A DNA stretch of 58,396 bases from JBDHUW01 sp964642385 (lineage in GTDB: Bacteria; Patescibacteriota; Gracilibacteria; Absconditabacterales; Absconditicoccaceae), in assembly GCA_964642385.1 (NCBI GenBank), contig CAZXON010000006.1:1-58396 (forward strand), read 5' to 3'. The first letter of the stretch is position 1. Each line of letters begins with the position of its first letter. The notes beneath the pieces are model-generated. The model saw nothing but the letters and a program-made list of their open reading frames with translations. It ran no database searches and was not told the origin of the DNA. Shown in pieces: positions 11,261-21,533 of this stretch. Position numbers and translations under genes: made by a program.

Positions 11261-13978
11261 ATGCCAAAGAAAAAAATAGAAGAATGATATGATCATATCC
11301 GTTGTTTAGCATATGCAAGCTTATTGAGCGCGTCTGCTGATAAACCAAAAATTACCGCTGATGAACTTTTCTTGTGAGGGTATTTATATACCAAAGAAAA
11401 GAATTTTTTTGATCTTTTTTGGAAGTATTTGGGCTGTATAAATCCAGAGATATTCCAAACATACATCGATGGATCATATAATGTAGAAAAAGCAGCATTA
11501 CAATGAAATATTTCTGCAACGCTAAAAATAGATGCGAATATTCATCTAGCGCTAGAAGCTATGATTTCGGAAACCACACTCCAAGAAACTGAAGAAGAAA
11601 ACGATACCACAACACAGAAAACTTCTAAAAAATCCAGAAAAACACCCGTATATTCGAAAGGGGATGATGCTCCTTCCAAGAACAAAAATATACAACTAGC
11701 AAACAAACAGGCATTTATAGCATTATTATACATATCTTTGGAGTACTTGTCAGTATGATTTACACACTACCTCCAGGAGCATAATATGGAGGTAAAAGTG
11801 CTCAAAAACAAGCTCTCTATGCTACTTCATAACCCTGTCGTGAGTGATATTGGGATTGTTGCGTTTTTCGGAATAATCACTAAACTTGTGAAAGAATTAC
11901 ATTTATCGCTCAACGACATATCTATGATGCAATTTGAAACCAAAGAATCTATCGATGCACTACTGGCTGGTATGAACCCCTCATTTCCTGGTGACGATGA
12001 GATAGAAGGATGAAATGATACACAAAGCACTATCAAAACATCAAATCCTTTTTCCAAAAAAGATGACGAGAAAAAATTGACAATAGAATTTTTCGGTACA
12101 GATCTTACACAAGAGGCAAAAGATAATTTACTCGATCCTGTGATTGGAAGAGAAAAAGAGATCAACCAAATGATGTATACGCTTTTGAGAAAGACGAAGA
12201 ACAATCCACTCCTGATTGGTGAAGCTGGTGTTGGTAAAACAGCAGTTGTAGAATGACTTGCGCAGAAGATGGCTGAAGGAAATGTTCCTACCAAACTCAA
12301 GAACAAGCGTATTATGATGATTGATATGGGAAGTCTTCTTGCTGGTACCAAATATCGTGGTGAATTCGAAGCAAGACTAAAAGCTATCCTTGATGAAGCA
12401 GCTGATATAACAAACAATATCATTCTTTTTATCGATGAGATTCATACAATTATCTGATCAGGTAATCAAGAGGGAAGTGCAGATGCAGCGAACATGCTCA
12501 AACCACTGTTGGCTCGTTGAAAAGTCAAATTAATCGGTGCGACGACATTTGATGAGTATCAAAAACATATTGAAAAAGATGCAGCTCTCAAAAGAAGATT
12601 TCAAGAAATCCATGTTGCAGAGCCATCAATTGAAGACACAATCACCATATTACAATGAATCAAAAAGAACTATGAGGACTACCATGGTGTAAATATCTCT
12701 GATGAAGCACTCGTAGAAGCAGTAACGCTTTCAAAAAGATATATTCTCAACAAACAACTTCCAGATAAAGCAATCGACATCCTCGATGAAGCATGTGCCA
12801 GAGAGTCAACGATGTCTGAAAAAATGGAAAAAAATGATGATTATGTCCAACACGAAAACTCACTTGCTATATTGGCGAAAAAGATAGAAACAGCTATAGA
12901 AAAACAAGATTATTTCGCGGCCGCAAACTACAAACAACAAGAAGAGACTATCAAATCAGAGATGAAGCAAATGAGAATGCAAAGCACGCTTCCAGAACAT
13001 CTTAGAGCAACGATTGATAAACACGATATTGGTATTGTGCTGGCAGAAAAAATTGGTGTGCCAACAGAACAAGTAACATCCTCTGAAATTGACAAACTTC
13101 GTCGTTTAGAAAGTGGATTAAAATGACAAATTCTAGGTCAAAATGAAGCGATCGACGCAATCATTCATGCGATGAAACGTAGTAGATTGTCAGTTATCCC
13201 GAAAAATAGTCCTATTGCATCATTCTTTTTTATGGGACCATCGGGAGTTGGAAAAACATACCTTGCGAAACTTCTCGCAAAAGAGTACTTCGGCGACGAA
13301 AAAGCTCTCATAAGAGTAGATATGTCAGAATTTATGGAAAAACACAGTGTATCCAAACTTGTATGATCTCCTGCGTGATATGTGGGATATGATGAAGGAG
13401 GGACGCTCACTGAAGCAGTTCGTAGAAAACCATATTCCGTTGTACTGTTCGATGAGGTAGAAAAAGCATCACCGGATGTACTAAATATTCTCTTACAAAT
13501 ACTAGACGAAGGAACACTAAAAGACAACAAAGGTCGTTGGATAGATTTCAAATCTACAGTGATTATCATGACATCAAATATTGGTTCTGAAATATTTTGA
13601 AAAAAAGGTGGTTCTATCGGATTCCATACTGCAACCATAGATGGACAAGCAGAAAAGACATATCAGGAACAAAAAGAAAAAGTTATGGAACGCTTGAAAG
13701 ATCGGATGAAACCAGAACTTTTAAATAGAATAGACTACAAGATCGTTTTCAGACCACTCAGCAAAGAACACATACTCAATATTTTGGAAATGCAATTGGA
13801 AGCATTCCTCGCACAATGGAAGGACTCTTCATACGAAGGGAAACTACCGAAATATACCAAGAAAAAACTAGAAAGCATCGTCGATGAGATCTACGATCCA
13901 CAGTTCGGCGCGAGACCAATAGAAAAATATATTTATGAAAAAATAGAACCCGAAATTATCGATTCTATCATGGGATAA
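11261..13978 (+). CDS. clpC: Clp protease ATPase subunit, ClpC-like
   Basis: 905 residues, two AAA+ modules. Residues 1-~250 form a divergent Clp N-domain region with an acidic/lysine linker. Module 1 has GEAGVGKT near residue 319 followed by AVVEGLAQKM (Gly by TGA), Walker B ILFIDEIHTIIGSG and the arginine-finger region. A UVR-like middle helix (YFAAANYKQQEE) follows near 550. Module 2 has GPSGVGKT near 658, VVLFDEVEKA and TSNIGSEIFG. It unfolds proteins for ClpP. ATG at 11261 is the first start after the open frame; the sequence before it (11,101-11,260) has protein-like stretches in other frames. A strong terminator follows. Confidence 0.9.
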
Positions 13979-13998
13979 ATTATCATGCTACGAAAAAA

Positions 13999-14023
13999 GA
14001 GGCGATTGGTGCCTCTTTTTTTT
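13999..14023 (+). terminator. intrinsic terminator after clpC
   Basis: GAGGC, a 7-base loop and GCCTC are followed by eight T. The hairpin is 20 bp after the clpC stop and could also serve the convergent protease gene, whose stop is at 14,042. Confidence 0.85.
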
Positions 14024-14041
14024 ATAGAAATGAATCGTCTA

Positions 14042-15064
14042 TTATCTTTGTTGTATTTGATTAAAGTAATTTTTTTTGGTAAGAAGTTGTGTGTTTTTTG
14101 TGGTAGGAAATGTGTTTCTATATCGCTTGGTAAAAGTCTCTGCGTAGTCCTCATCTGAATTTAACATTGCATAATCTGACACGAAACTTTGTCTATTACA
14201 GGTGGATTTTAGTGTCTCTCCATTCCGACATATGCTTGAGAATATATCTGCATTTTTATCATGCATGAAATTGTATACATGTCATAACTCGTGTGTTATG
14301 ATTTCAGGAACGCTTTTTTTGAGAAATGGATAGATTGTCGTATCATTACATACATTTATTTTGAAGAGGATGCCTACAAGATTTGATTTTGTAACTTTAT
14401 TCGTCGTAGGGTCGAGCCATTGCTCAACAGTTGTTTTTCCGTTTAGGTTTTTGCAGTCTTCAACGAAATACAATATAATCTTTTTTCTCATAGTTGCCTT
14501 ATCTAAAGTAGTCAGGAGTCCATTTGAAACCATCTCTTGAAGGATAGACTGAAAGTTTATTTTAAATTGAAATGTCAAATTATCCACAATTGCGAGAACT
14601 CAACTGGAATAATTTTTCAAAATTCCCGTATTCGTTTCAACAAAAATTCAGTTATCTAAAGTAATATTTTGGGTCAAAATTGGCAAAACAGCACTACCAC
14701 TGGTTTTCCCTGCAGTAGAATTTCCTGTTGAAATTTTTCAACCAGTTGAGGTAGTAGTTCAAGTTCAAACTGTAGCAGAACACAACACTCTCCATTTAGC
14801 CACATAAGTATTCAATGAAATTCTATATGATTTTTTTTGTTCCTCTGTTTTGGCCGTTGCAATCAGTATTCTATACTTATATACTACTCAAGTGTAATTC
14901 TGAGTACAAATTGAATTGGTTTTTGGAACAGGTAAAACAAAAGACGAGATTGAAGATGCTGGAATTAGTTCACTATCGTTAGCAGAAACAGTGTTTTGCA
15001 CAGACAAAAATCAACTTATTGTTATCAATCAAATCACATACCAAAGAATTTTTGATGTTTTCAT
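14042..15064 (-). CDS. secreted zinc metalloprotease with HELGH motif
   Basis: 340 residues. The N-terminus MKTSKILWYVIGLITISGFL with SVQNTVSAND looks like a signal peptide. A Thr/Gly/Ser-rich linker (VGTGTTTSTGGKISTG) follows near residue 105. The C-terminal domain contains IITHELGHVYNF, a zinc HExxH site whose Gly is coded by TGA, and about 40 residues later NSDEDYAETF, which can supply the third Glu ligand as in gluzincins. Under the standard code the active site is cut in two. A role in attack on or attachment to a host cell is possible but is inference. It is 21 bp from glyQS. Confidence 0.82.
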
Positions 15065-15085
15065 AGAAGGAATGAAAAAAATAAA

Positions 15086-16549
15086 TTATTTTTTGTGATT
15101 TATCAACTCCTGAATTGCGACTCTTTCTTGTTGCATTGTGTCTCTGTCTCTTACGGTTACAGTATTGTAATTTTCGCTATCTGGGCTTATCGTATCATGA
15201 TCAATAGTTATACAATATGGCGTTCCAATTTCATCTTGTCTACGATATCTTTTCCCAATATTTCCTCCAGCATCAAATTCACATTTCATACTCTTAGATA
15301 GAGTATTATAGATTTCTTCACCAACTGCAATCATTTTTTCATCCTTTTCAATCAATGGTAAGATAGCATATTTCACAGGAGCTAGATCAAAAGGGAAGCG
15401 CATAACCGTACGCATCTCGCCGTTTTCCAATTGCTCTTCATCATAGAACTCTAGCATACTCACCATTACTTGTCTACCAAGTCCAAATGATGCCTCTATA
15501 ACCCACGGAATATATCTTTCTCCGGTTTTTGGATCAGCATATTGCATATCTTTATTTGAGTGTTGCTGATGCTGGGTGAGATCAAAATTTGTTCTATTAT
15601 GGATACCTTGAATCTCGCCAAACCCTCGAGGGAAAGCATATTCTACATCTGTCGCTGCCGCCGCATAGTGAGCCAGCTTTTCGTGATCTTTAAATCTAAG
15701 ATGATCTGGATTGATACCAATAATATTTTTCCAATAGTTCATGCTGTCTTCTTTCCATCTTGCGAAAATTTCTGCAGCTTCATCTGGATTTGCAGGGACA
15801 AAATACTCAATTTCCATCTGTTCAAACTCACGAGTTCTAAAAAGAAATTGTCCTGGGGTTATTTCATTTCTAAAAGCTTTTCCAATCTGCGCAAGTCCAA
15901 AAGGGATTCTATTTCTTGTTGTATCTGTTATCTGTTTAAAATCAGTAAACAAGCTCTGACAGGTCTCCGGCCTCATATATACGACACTGGAATCATCAGC
16001 CACTGGACCCAGATGTGTTTGTAGCATTAAATTGAAATTTCTGGCTTCTGTCCAATCAGCTGGATTACCTGTTGCAGGATTATTTTTGATATGTGCAACG
16101 ATAAAATCATGCATTCCATCATTTCATCGAGACTCTGGAGAAAGATTAGATACTCATAACTCTGTTGCTAGATCTTCATCTGAGAGGGGAGCGTTCTTTT
16201 TCTTTTCTAACGATTTTCTTTGTTTCTCAAAATATTCTTCAATAATTTTATCTGCACGGAATCTTTGACCTGTTTTTTTATCGTCAATTAACGCATCAGC
16301 AAAAGAGCCAACATGTCAGCTTGCAACCCACGTTGTGGGATGTGCAATAATAGCAGTATCCATGAAAACCATATCTCTTCTGCTTGTAACGAAATAACTC
16401 GTCCACAAATCAGCGATATTTTTTTTCAACAAAGCTCAATATGGCCCATAATCCCAAGCATTTGCAAGTCAACCATATATTTCACTGTTCGGATAGACAA
16501 ATCATTTTCTTTTTGCCCAAGCGACAATCGTTTCTAAGGGGAAAACCAT
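15086..16549 (-). CDS. glyQS: glycyl-tRNA synthetase, dimeric type
   Basis: 487 residues, class II synthetase. Starts MVFPLETIVAWAKRKGFVYP with SEIYGGLANAWDYGPYG, the diagnostic eukaryote/archaea-like GlyRS N-terminus. Motif 2 is FRTREFEQMEIEYF and motif 3 includes EASFGLGRQ; RPETCQ also matches the family. It charges tRNA-Gly, and in this code must supply glycine for the UGA-reading tRNA as well as the GGN tRNAs. Many conserved Gly here are TGA. The C-terminal anticodon domain is present (CITIDHDTI). It lies in a minus-strand operon with adk and the protease. Confidence 0.92.
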
Positions 16550-16623
16550 ATTCAAATAACAAAAAATAAACTATTATACTATATACGAAACTGCTCTCCA
16601 AAAACAAGTATTAAAAAGACAGG

Positions 16624-17283
16624 TTATGTGGCGTCTGTCAACTCCAAATAATCAATCATGATTTTTGTAATATCTTCGATTGGGAGATTTCCATCAATAT
16701 CAACTACTTTACCTTCTTGTCTATACTCATCAACGACACGCTTGATATCCGAATAATAAGCAGCAAACCTTTGCGCAATTGCATCTTGAGATTGGTCATC
16801 GCTACGCACAACCAACTCTATTCAATCTTCCGTACAGTTAGTAATTCAGGGTGTTAAAATATCGCTATATGTTGTACTACATACAGGACACATTTTCCTG
16901 TTTAATAGTCTTTGTTTTGCTAGTTCATCTGAGAGTTCTAAATTAAACACCACAAACTCTCTGTTTTGCGTAGCTACGATATCGTCGAACATTTTCTTTT
17001 GCGAGTACATTCTAGGAAAACCATCAACCAATAACCTGTTTCATTCTTCTAAACATGTAAAAACCAATCAAATAAAATTTTTGAAAAATACATCAGGAAG
17101 TAATCTTCAAGTAGATGTATACTGTTTTGTATAGTTTCCTATGATATTATCGTTTGATCCAAACGCACGAAATACACTTCCTGGTTCAAAATATTGGATA
17201 TTTTTTCATAGATTTTTTTTCAGTTCTCTTGCCTGAGTGCCTTTTCCTGACCCGGCGATTCACGCGATCAAAATATCTTTCAT
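16624..17283 (-). CDS. adk: adenylate kinase
   Basis: 219 residues. P-loop MKDILIAGIAGSGKGTQAR (first Gly by TGA), VDGFPR motif and a zinc-type LID start KMCPVC...NC, then RSDDQSQDAI. It converts ATP + AMP to 2 ADP and sets the adenylate energy balance. The LID cysteines suggest a structural zinc, with the fourth ligand perhaps the Asp/Glu after NCTE. It begins the minus-strand operon adk-glyQS-protease; 74 bp separate it from glyQS. Confidence 0.92.
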
Positions 17284-17459
17284 AATTTATTTTTGGTTAA
17301 CAAAAAATAAAAAAACCTACCAAAGATATAACTATATTTTTCTTTTTTTCCACACATTTTATAAATTAAGAAAAATTGTTGAAAAAGGAAAGCAATTCCA
17401 TATATATATGTAGGTAATGCAAAAAAACTTTATATTGCTATAGTTTATAAAAACACACA

Positions 17460-17810
17460 ATGGCAGCTAGAACAAACAAACAAGGTATCGCTACAAAAAA
17501 AGCGCAACTCCAAAAACAAGCATCTCGTACAAAAGGACAAAAGAAACGAGAGTATCCGAAAAGGAAAGTTAGTCTCGATGAAGGGAAAGAGTTTGGTTTT
17601 ATCGGATCGCAGATGAACCCGAAGGGGAATACGTATCATTGGTTTATGAGATGAAGAAAAGTTTGTTGGGAAACCCGTATGCGCGTAGACCCAGATGGAC
17701 GAAGATTTGTGAAGCTTCCGAGTGGATGAAGCGACTTTGTCCAAGCATTCCTTTCTGGATGGGGTAGGAGAAAACTCATCAAGACAATGCAACAAGGCAA
17801 AAAAGGATAA
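17460..17810 (+). CDS. small basic protein of unknown function
   Basis: 116 residues, strongly basic, no membrane segment. Begins MAARTNKQGIATKKAQLQKQ, with GFIGSQMNPKGNTYHWFMRG and a C-terminal RRKLIKTMQQGKKG; two Gly are TGA. The Lys/Arg content suggests nucleic-acid or ribosome binding. I do not recognise a family. An AT-rich 176-bp region with TATAG-like boxes precedes it, opposite to adk. The stretch to the insertion sequence (17,811-17,918) shows no gene. Confidence 0.7.
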
Positions 17811-17918
17811 TTTTTCAGATATTAACACACATCATATACATAATGTTCAAAAAGATGGCTACACCAGTTCATCTTTTTTTATAACAATCTATATTTATTA
17901 CAAAGCGATAATTTCTAT

Positions 17919-18660
17919 GGCTCTAGACTAGATATTTTCTAAAAATGATGTTCTTTTAATAATTTGATAAGTTCATTATATATTTCTGTTTTTGTTTTTC
18001 CATATCTAAACTCACATTCTTTTAGATGTAGATGAAAGTTCTTTTTTACTCAATTAAATTTATTAAGTCTTCTTTTTGTAAAGCTTCGAAAGTTCTCTAT
18101 TCAATTGATATGTATGCCTCATCATTTACTCCATTCATTCTCTGCATGAACTACTCTGTAATGCCTGTCATATCACACATCTACCAGCCCATCATATCAC
18201 CTTCGCCCGTCTGTGAGTATCACCGAATCATGATCGACCTTGTCCAGAATGATTGATGCCAATGTTTTTGCTGTGCAATTTGGAATGATTTCAGTATACA
18301 CTCTTCAATCTCTTTTAAGCAATCAAAACACGGGTTGCTTTCTAGTGCCTCTTCATCTTTTGAGCTTTCATCTAAAGCCCCTAATTCTCTTCGCGCCAAA
18401 ATAACTTTCATCAACCTCGACTAATCATTTTAGTTTTAACTCATCAAATAATTTACATTGATAGTCATAGATTTTTTGCCTAAATAGATTGTAAAACCTA
18501 TTGCTTGTGTTTCTATGTATTCACAAAACTCATGCTGTTTGTGTCGCTGTAAGATCATTACAAAAGCACTTCAATATTTTTTTAATCGTAAATCGTGAGA
18601 TTCTTGAGTTCTTGATATGCATATCTATCTATATTTATTTCCAACATCTATGCAAGAACC
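17919..18660 (-). mobile_element. intact insertion sequence of the IS1595 (ISXO2-like) type
   Basis: The element of 742 bp has imperfect terminal inverted repeats: GGCTCTAGACTAGATATT at the left end and GGTTCTTGCATAGATGTT (reverse strand) at the right end, 13 of 18 identical. Outside the ends a 7-bp direct repeat TTTCTAT occurs at 17,912-17,918 and 18,661-18,667, close to the 8-bp duplication expected for IS1595. One transposase gene fills the element. The insertion is intergenic, 105 bp upstream of the HIT gene. Confidence 0.82.
17939..18622 (-). CDS. IS1595-type DDE transposase
   Basis: 227 residues. Features in order: helical DNA-binding start MHIKNSRISRFTIKKILKCF, LTATQTAGVLGIHRNTSNRF, first catalytic Asp in VEVDESYFGAKR, KRGRGTRKQPVFGLLKRDG, second Asp in SVILTDGRRGYDGL, and the His/Asn-Glu region HINGIENFRSFTKRRL followed by FNGVKKNFHLHLKECEFR. 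The frame has no true stop, but at least nine TGA-coded Gly sit at family-conserved Gly positions (for example in HINGIENF), so it works only in a code-25 host. The N-terminal zinc ribbon of longer relatives is absent. Confidence 0.85.
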
Positions 18661-18765
18661 TTTCTATTTATATTTTTATCAGTACATTATAATGATATTG
18701 GAATTCCAGTTGCAACACCAGGAGAAAAAGATATATTTCAACTGTTTTATTTTTGGTAAAAAAAC

Positions 18766-19233
18766 ATGAGCGTGCAAGAAAGACAACCATCAATCTTTGA
18801 AAAGATAGCAAACAACGAAATACCATCGACAAAAATACGAGAAGATGATGAATTTTTAGCGATATTGGATCTTTTTCCAAACACAAAAGGACAAACGCTC
18901 CTTTTTCCAAAGAAACGATATGAAAGTGATATAGAAAATATGCCTGAAGATGTCTATCAAAGATTTTTTCTCGCAGCCAAAAAAGTTGAAACTGTATTGA
19001 AAAAATGATTGGGAGTGAATAGAGTAGGACTTATCGTAGAATGACTTGGTGTCAATCACGCACATATCAAACTCTACCCTATGCATGGACTACCCGAACA
19101 ACGAGAAAAAAACGAGGAACACGATATCATTTGGTTTGATCAATATCCTGGCTATCTAACTAGCAAATCATGAGATCAAAAATCACCAGAATACCTATGA
19201 GACGTTGCAGATGAGATAATAGGTAGAAAATAA
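18766..19233 (+). CDS. HIT family nucleotide-binding protein
   Basis: 155 residues. N-terminus SIFEKIANNEIPSTKIREDD and TLLFPKKRY follow the HIT fold; the active-site loop is NHAHIKLYPMHG. The family pattern is His-x-His-x-His, so the third His is Lys here, while the middle His (nucleophile in hydrolases) is kept. Likely a nucleoside phosphoramidase or dinucleotide hydrolase. The insertion sequence ends 105 bp upstream and may alter its promoter. TGA codes for Gly in VEGLGVNH. Confidence 0.82.
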
Positions 19234-19255
19234 ATCTTACATAGAAGTGAATTGC

Positions 19256-19317
19256 TCCGACGAAGTCGGATGCCCGTAGTATTTATGGTCAGATACTTAA
19301 ACAACGACAGGACGGGC
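19256..19317 (+). repeat. dispersed palindromic repeat, copy 2
   Basis: The hairpin TCCGACGAAGTCGGA (19,256-19,270) is followed by a 46-bp core (19,272-19,317) that opens with GCCCGTAG and closes with CAACGACAGGACGGGC. It lies between the HIT gene and aspS; the last 12 bases match copy 1. No gene is seen elsewhere in 19,234-19,380. Confidence 0.75.
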
Positions 19318-19380
19318 ATATCGTTGAAAGCTAAGTAACCACCAATCCTATTCAGAAATTTTTATACATATTCTATCATA

Positions 19381-20688
19381 ATGAGAATCTATACAGACCA
19401 GTTAAAAGAACACATCGGGGAAATAGTTGAAGTTAGATGACAATTACACACTTTGCGTTTGGTAGGTGCATGATTGGCGTTTCTCATACTTAGAGATAGA
19501 AACGGTCTTGTGCAAATCGTACTCGAAGATGCAAATGAGATAGCAAAATTACAAGGTTGCTTGATGTGAACTGTTATCTATGCAAGATGAACTATTGCAG
19601 ATGCACCGAAAAGCAAACTAGGCGCTGAGATGAAAGAACCCATTTTGGAAATAGTGAGAAAAGTAGAACACGCTTCACCAATTGATATTTCCAAAGATGT
19701 GATTGCAGCAGAACCAGAGACAATCCACGACAACAAGGTTATTGCACTTAGGCACCCGAAGTACAATCAGGTATTCAAGGTGGCTGCAATTGCAGAGAAA
19801 AACATGAGAGCGTTTTTTGATAAACATGATTTTGTGCAAATAAACTCACCCAAACTAATTGGCTATCCAACAGAATGATGAGCAGAAATTTTTGAGTTAA
19901 ACTATTTTGACAAAAAAGCATATCTTGCACAAAGCCCGCAATTCTACAAACAGATCATGGTGCCAGTATTTGAAAGAGTATATGAAATAGGAAGAGCATA
20001 CAGGGCAGAGAAAAGCAACACTTCTAGACATATGTCAGAGATCCTTATGCTTGATGTGGAAATGGGTTATATCGATAGTTTTGAAGATGTGCTTACTATG
20101 GCAGAAAAATTTATTTTGTACTCAATTGCTAATACCGAAATAGAAGCGAAAAAATACTTGGAAAATCTTGGTGCAGAACCAACTATTTTACCTACGAAAA
20201 TACCTCGTTATACGGTTGCGCAGATTCATGAATTGTATTGAAAAGCAAACAACATCGACGTTTCTAAAGAATTGGATTTGTTACCAGCAGAGGAGATGTT
20301 TATCTGCGAATATGCAAAAGAACACAACAAGTCAGACCTTGTCTTTGCAACATGATTTCCTTGGGAAGATGCAAAATTTTATCATTACCAATCAAAAGAA
20401 GATCCAACAACAGCAGATAGAGCAGATCTTTTATACAAGGGAGTTGAAATATCAACTATTACAAGGCGTGAAGTTAACTACGATAAACTTATCCAACAGA
20501 TGAAAGAGAGAAATGTAAACCCAGAAAACCCAGGGTTGAAACACTATTTAGATGCGTTTAAATATGGGATGCCAGATTCTGGATGACGAGGATTTGGTAT
20601 GGCAAGATTTGTACAAAAAATTACTGGTTTGGCAAATGTAAAAGATGCTGAACTCTTCCCTAGAGATGTACAAAGAGTAACACCATAA
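19381..20688 (+). CDS. aspS: aspartyl-tRNA synthetase, archaeal/non-discriminating type
   Basis: 435 residues, class II. OB-fold start EIVEVRGQLHTLRLVG, flipping-loop region SPQFYKQIM, motif 2 FERVYEIGRAYRAEKSNTSRH, motif 3 region GRGFGMARFVQKITGL. The bacterial GAD insertion is absent and the length is that of archaeal-type AspRS, which often also charges tRNA-Asn for later amidation. TGA is Gly in EGGAEIF and in DSGGRGF. No asnS or gat genes are in the window, so the dual role cannot be decided. Confidence 0.9.
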
Positions 20689-20707
20689 AATACGCCTCTG
20701 AAGAAAG

Positions 20708-20774
20708 ATTATCATTAATCATTATCCATTATCAATTTATAATTAACAATTAATATCGGTCTGATCTAAAAAAT
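20708..20774. repeat. AT-rich short tandem/inverted motif (TTAATNATTA type)
   Basis: The stretch repeats ATTATCATTAATCATTATCC-like words and TTAATTAACAATTAA-like inverted words. Similar words occur at 21,505-21,535 and 24,430-24,505 (ATTAACCATTAACCATTG). They lie between genes and near the assembly gap, which they may have caused. No open frame is present. Confidence 0.5.
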
Positions 20775-20874
20775 NNNNNNNNNNNNNNNNNNNNNNNNNN
20801 NNNNNNNNNNNNNNNNNNNNNNNNNNNNNNNNNNNNNNNNNNNNNNNNNNNNNNNNNNNNNNNNNNNNNNNNNN
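20775..20874. other. assembly gap (100 N) with identical 55-bp flanks
   Basis: 100 N bounded by two identical 55-bp copies (20,720-20,774 and 20,875-20,929), as at 10,368. Probably an overlap of contig ends rather than missing sequence, so aspS and the next gene are really about 100 bp apart. Confidence 0.85.
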
Positions 20875-20947
20875 CATTATCCATTATCAATTTATAATTA
20901 ACAATTAATATCGGTCTGATCTAAAAAATTTTATCACAATTGAATAG

Positions 20948-21397
20948 ATGCTATACAAGTATTATCGTTACATTTTGATTCTAAAAATTGTCCTTCTTGT
21001 TGTTGGAGGATATATGCTTTTACATGAGTGGGACGTCGCCAAAATAGAAGGTGGCACTCTGTTCCTTGTAAATCAACAACCGTGAACGGCGAGTTCACTT
21101 TTAGATTCTGTCGTAAAAAGGAAGCTACCTACACCATGGGCAATGCTATCAACATTCTCCTGACAGTATACCGTACAAATACCGTGGACATACGACACAG
21201 GATACGTGCTTCGTTATCTCAAGAAACCAATACCAGAGGTTGCCCACGCAATCAATGCAAATATTTATACAGACAATTGCCAAAAAAAAGTATCTCTCAC
21301 TAATTATAAATGACGAAATGTCGAAAATTGCAATCTAGGGATCCACTACGATACAATCACTGCCATTATCCTAATTACGCTTTGACTAATCCTGTAA
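20948..21397 (+). CDS. small membrane-anchored protein of unknown function
   Basis: 149 residues. An N-terminal hydrophobic segment (ILILKIVLLVVGGYML), a globular middle with two cysteines near residues 113 and 132 (DNCQKK, ENCNLG) that could pair outside the cell, and a C-terminal hydrophobic segment (ITAIILITLGLIL) ending in TAA. TGA is Gly in QQPGTAS and YKGRNV. No family recognised. The next small frame begins 4 bp later, so the stop might be a frameshift site. Confidence 0.6.
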
Positions 21398-21401
21398 AGA
21401 T

Positions 21402-21509
21402 ATGCACACATACTTCTTCCGATGAACTCTCTTACGATGAATAGTATTGTTAGCTCGAGGAATTTTTCTATTAAGAAAATACTTTTTACACAAAAAAAGA
21501 AGCGATTAA
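21402..21509 (+). CDS. possible small membrane peptide or frameshifted continuation
   Basis: 35 residues beginning MHTYFFRGTLLRGIVLLARG, with a basic end (HKKRSD). It has two TGA-coded Gly and a hydrophobic core. It begins 4 bp after the previous gene, in another frame, and may be its C-terminal tail after a frameshift instead of a separate gene. Confidence 0.35.
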
Positions 21510-21533
21510 CAATTAACCATTAACCATTGATAA

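Noticed and set aside
11827..12423. 198-codon frame on the minus strand, antisense to clpC
   Set aside because: The plus strand encodes a conserved AAA+ module over the whole span; the minus frame is a shadow with a Ser/Phe-rich composition and no motif.
18220..18414. 64-codon minus frame inside the insertion sequence
   Set aside because: It is a shadow in another frame; the transposase reads through the whole element in the neighbouring frame when TGA is Gly.
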